Assembly (NCBI GenBank): GCA_026874595.1
Contig: CM049306.1
Location: forward strand, 4,724,019 to 4,788,018
DNA: 64,000 nucleotides
From: Sipunculus nudus
Taxonomy: Eukaryota; Annelida; Sipuncula; Golfingiida; Sipunculidae
Reading direction: 5' to 3'
This document shows positions 60,130-64,000 of the stretch, piece by piece; the stretch's first letter is position 1, and each line of letters starts with the position of its first letter. The notes under the pieces were generated by a model. That model was not told the DNA's origin and searched no databases. It worked only from the letters and a program-made list of their open reading frames with translations. Position numbers and translations under genes: made by a program.

Positions 60130-61640
60130 CATGGGTGCACACAACACAAAAACTAGAATATTGGTATTCAACAAGAGACTGTGTATCCGCCAAAATCAGA
60201 GTGGGAAAGGTGAAGTGAGGCATGGATTGAGTGGCAAGGGAAAATAGAGTGAGGTGTGTTGCATAATAGCCTGGATGTCTGCAGCCGAAAAGTGTATGGA
60301 GGTTGCGCCACATACCACAAAATCCAGAAAGCTGTCCAAGATGTATAAACATGCAAAATTTTAAGCAGATAAGTCAAACCACTACTGAGATATGAGTGAT
60401 TTTAGCCCACGGCAGACAAACAGATGGACGCTGTGCAAAAATGGTGGCAGGTTGCGCCACCAATTTTGTGTATGATTAAGAGATATGCGAGATCTAGACA
60501 CATGCAAATTTTCAGGGGGATATGTCAAACCATTTCTAATATATAAGCCTGAATGTCTGCAGTGTATACATAAATATAGGTGGCGCCACTTGCCACAAAA
60601 ACGAGAAAGCTATCAAAGATGTATAAACATGCAAAATTTTAGGCAGATAAGTCACACCACTACTGAGATATGAGTGATTTTTGCCCACGGCAGACAAACA
60701 GGCGGATGCTGTGCAAAAATGGTGGCAGGTGGCGCCACCAATTTTGTGTATGATTAAGAGCACGCGAGATCTATAAACATCAAAATTTTTGCCCAATCAG
60801 GCAGATGGTTCCTGAGATATGAGCTGTGGATGTCTGCAGCGTAAATTTGAATGTAGTGGCGCCACCTGTCATAAAACGAGAAAGCTGTCAAGGATGTATA
60901 AACCTGCAAAATTTCAGGTGGATAAGTCAAACCACTGCCGAAATACGAGTGATTTTATCCCAAGGCAGATGAACAGATGGACGCTGTGCAAAAATGGTGG
61001 CAGGTTGCGCCACCAATTTTGTGTATGATTAAGAGATATGTGAGATCTAGACACATGCAAAGTTTCAGGGGATATGTCAAACCAGTCCTAATATATAAGC
61101 CTGAATGTCTGCAGCATATACATAAATATAGGTGGCGCCACTTGCCACAAAATCGAGAGAGCTATCCAAGATGTATAAACATGCAAAATTTTAGGCAGAT
61201 AAGTCCAACCAATGCCGAGATATGAGTGTTTTTATCCCAAGGCAGATGAACAGATGGACACTGTGCAAAAATGGTTGCATTTTTAGTGTATGTTATAAAG
61301 CTTTCCAAGGGCTACATTTGTGCAAAATCTTTAGCCTTTTTGGTCAAACGGTTCCTGAGATATGTGGGTTTATGTGTGGAAACAGATGCACAAATAGACG
61401 CTGGGCAGAGAGGTCGACCAGTCTTGAACACTAACAAGCTATCCGATATGTATAAACATATCCAATTTTAGGCTGATGTATCAAATTCCTCAGTAGAAAT
61501 AAGCAGACGCATACACTGCAAAAGTCAATGTAGGTGGCACCACCTGTCTTGTAAATGAGAATACCATCAAAGACGCATAGACAGGTCAAAATATCAGTCC
61601 AATACATCAAACTTCCCCAGAGTTTGATGCACTGGGCTGA
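60130..61640 (+). repeat. Palindromic GGTGGCGCCACC-type module array, copy 2
   Basis: About five ~275-285-bp units, each made of two related ~140-bp halves carrying GGTGGCGCCACC (for example 60728-60739), CNNNGATGTATAAACATGCA, AAACCACTNCNGAGATATGA and GGCAGANNAACAGATGGACG. Open frames through it are short and of no coding value. Confidence 0.85.
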
Positions 61641-62600
61641 CAAGGCTTAGGTGAGTAAGGCAGTTGCCCCCGAATGACCTTTGACAAATTGCTGCCTCAA
61701 GCTTCTGCACTGAGTGAACTCTTGACCTGCACCTGGCTGCACTGAGTTAACACTTGTCCTGTTGCATAATCTGACACAGTTGGCAGTCTGCCAAAGTTAT
61801 AAATAGATTCAGGCTGAACTTTGGTGCCAAATATGATGCAGTGAGCAGTCTGCCAAAGCTATAAATAGAATGCAACTACTGCTCTGAGTGAACTCTTGAC
61901 CTATACCTGGCTGCACTTCTTCCAATCCTGGCACTGTGCCAAAACTATTTATAGAGCTGACATCATCTTGGCTAATGGCCAACATCAAGGCACTGGCTAT
62001 CTGCCAATGGTAAAAAAAGGGCTGCCATCTGTACAGAGAAGTGGTCCCTACTTGAAATAACTTTGAAATTTATTTTCCTAATACAAAATGCTCTCAGCTG
62101 ACTTTTTTATTAAAAAAAAAAAGAAATCAGGAATATATGTAAAATTATTACGGATGCATACTGAATGAAAAAATTAAAATACAGATATATCTCATTGATG
62201 GCAAATTCTTGAATTAAGTTGAGCAGGGATACCAATAATTTATAATCCACGTACAGTTGTCTTTATATAGCCACAGAGAGCTGAATATCCATGATTGTAA
62301 CATTGCCTGGTATGATGAATAACTTAAATCATAAATATAAATTTTTTTAAAAGCTTTTAAAAAAACTTTCTTGTCGATAATAACCAAAGATAACCTGAAA
62401 TCCAATAGTCTAGTGGCATGATGTATTAGATGCTGATAAACTGGTGCCAGGCTAGATGTAACAGCATCACACAGTTAACATATATGGTAAAATGACTCAA
62501 TTCAATCCCCATAATTCAGCCAAAAATCATTCATGTGGAACCATTAATGACAATTATTATAAGAATTATTGTAGGGATTATTCTTGTAAAATATTTAACA
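61641..62600. other. No recognisable gene
   Basis: 61680-62000 has loose internal repetition (CTGCACTGAGTGAACTCTTG, AGTCTGCCAAAG(T/C)TATAAATAG); nothing else recognised. Confidence 0.4.
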
Positions 62601-63475
62601 AACTGGCTTCAGTGGCATCAGACGAAAAACGTTTTGCAGGTTTATAACTCATATTGGAAGATACAGCAAACTGGCTAAGTTCAGCTTCCTGTAACTCAGC
62701 CAAAAAGCACTGAACCAAAACCATTTGAACAAACTTGAATTATCAACATCTGAGGATAATTAATGTGTGAGATTTAAGAATTTGGCCCAGTGGTTTTTGA
62801 GAAGAAGATCTTTGTAGCCACTGAGCTAAAATGGGCTGTTATGGCATATGACTACATTCAGCTTCCCATAATTTAGCCAAAAGTCACTGAAAAGAGACCA
62901 TTTGAACAAACTTCAGAAAGCACTACCCTAGGATCATTTCTGTGCGATTTTAAACATTTTGGCCATATGGTTTCAGAGAAGAAGTTTTTTGTAGCCCTCA
63001 AGTGTGATACAGGCACAAAAAAGGCCGATGCAGGTGCCGCCACCAATACCTCAATATCAGATATGACCTATGTGACCAACATTGGCATAAAATTTGGTGA
63101 TGACAGCTCCAGGTGTTTCTGAGATTTAAATTTTAATATGCTTTTTTGCACAGTTAACAAAGTTCAACCTACTGTAACTCGGCCAAAAATCTCCGAACTG
63201 GAACCATTCGAACAAACTTGAGAAAGATTGTTCCAGGGATCATTTCTGTGAAATATTGGACAATATGGCTGGACGGTTTTGGAGAAGAAGATTTTTAAAG
63301 CTTTTTTAGCTTTTTCCCTATAAAATCTAAGAAAATGCAGATAGAAAAAAATAAACAAAATCAGATATAGTTTTTTGGATGACTGATTATTTGCAAAAAA
63401 TTTGGTGATCTTAGCTCCTTCCGTTTTTGAGATAGCTATGGTTAACGTACAGACGACGCACAACCCCACACCATC
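62600..63475 (+). repeat. Tandem-like dispersed modules (AGCCAAAAANCACTGAAC type)
   Basis: Three or four diverged ~200-bp modules, each with a TAA(C/T)T(C/T)(A/G)GCCAAAAATC-like start, an AACCATTTGAACAAACTT phrase and a TTTNAGAGAAGAAGATTTTT phrase. The last one matches 59745-60020. Confidence 0.7.
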
Positions 63476-63585
63476 GCACAAGCTCACAGGTTCGCTAAAA
63501 AAAGGCGGATGATGATGTATAGATTCCAAATGATATTTTCTATATCAAGGTCCTCGTATATGTGCCCATGCTGGAAAAAAATAAC

Positions 63586-64000
63586 AAGTGGTCCATGGGC
63601 CATGACGCTCAGCTGAATTTGACAAAAGTCCATGTATTAATTATTGACGTTATTGTCCGATGAAAAATATTTGTTAAGGAATCTTGAACAATGGGAAGAA
63701 TGACTTTCAGGGTGACCAAAATCCTTAGAAAATAGATCACAGTGACTTTATTTAGGGTTTCCAAGAATATTTTAACAAGATGGAAGTCTGGATGCTCAAA
63801 AACATGTTTTTGTCCAGCAGCTCGCAGAATATTGGTCACCATGACCTAGTTTCAGGTTTCCATTGAGATTTGCCCAAAACCTGCCAGGATGTTGCGTCAG
63901 AAAATTCTAAGCCAATTAGAAACAATTTTTGCCCATTTGACTAACAGGGTACTAAAATCATGTTTTTTCCCCCACAACTCATAATGTAGGTCACAAGGAC
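63586..64000 (+). mobile_element. Dispersed element, copy 4, running off the window
   Basis: Start signature in a degenerate form (GTGGTCCATGGGCCATGACG then CTCAGCTGAATTT at 63588-63620), followed by CACAGTGACTTTATTTAGGG- and GACCTAGTTTCAGGTTTCCA-like phrases that resemble 1600-1640 and 3330-3360. The 3' end lies beyond the window. Confidence 0.5.

Overview
The window is animal nuclear DNA: AT-rich, intron-dominated, full of minisatellites, with one degraded non-LTR retrotransposon, one LTR retrotransposon and many dispersed repeats. The repeat style (AGGTCA-rich modules, GACGGACGGAC-like tails, palindromic GGTGGCGCCACC modules) suggests a marine invertebrate, most likely a mollusc. The taxon is inferred, not proven.

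The only host gene I can support lies on the minus strand: IMMP2L, the catalytic subunit 2 of the mitochondrial inner membrane peptidase. Two coding exons are readable. The first coding exon (49982-50107) gives a 42-residue N-terminus with a membrane anchor and the EGASMQ serine motif. The next exon (48858-48961) begins PSLNP and continues to EIVSL. A probable non-coding exon 1 with a YY1-like promoter lies near 57072-57190. No further exon was found below 48857, so positions 1-48857 are probably one giant intron of this gene, and positions above 57190 are upstream flank.

Layout. 1-9093: dispersed repeats made of ~140-250 bp modules, two copies ending in a TCAGCTGAGCTAA hairpin. 9780-10440: a quiet, regulatory-looking block. 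10800-11866: 44-bp minisatellite. 14988-17435: further copies of the dispersed element. 17940-18290: a CRE/octamer-bearing block. 19728-24640: a 27-bp minisatellite of about 180 copies with higher-order duplications. 25526-26811: 40-bp minisatellite. 28033-28341: a MITE with perfect 21-bp inverted ends. 30884-32062: a 33/23-bp minisatellite. 32101-37435: a complete but decayed Ty3/gypsy-like LTR element on the minus strand (CTAG target duplication, tRNA-Lys-type primer site, polypurine tract), whose downstream LTR is split by a 1.1-kb inverted-repeat element carrying a CpG-rich segment and an exon-like reading frame. 41088-47085: a 37-bp minisatellite interrupted by a 5'-truncated L1-like LINE with target duplication and a perfect 30-bp fold-back at its 5' junction. 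49177-49673 and 50465-51133: minisatellites in the two introns flanking the first coding exon. 53480-54330 and 60130-61640: palindromic GGTGGCGCCACC modules. 59201-59575: an endonuclease-domain fragment of another LINE.

Most long open frames in the window are artefacts of tandem repeats whose monomer is a multiple of three or lacks stops. The informative coding signal came from splice sites and from reading broken transposon frames.
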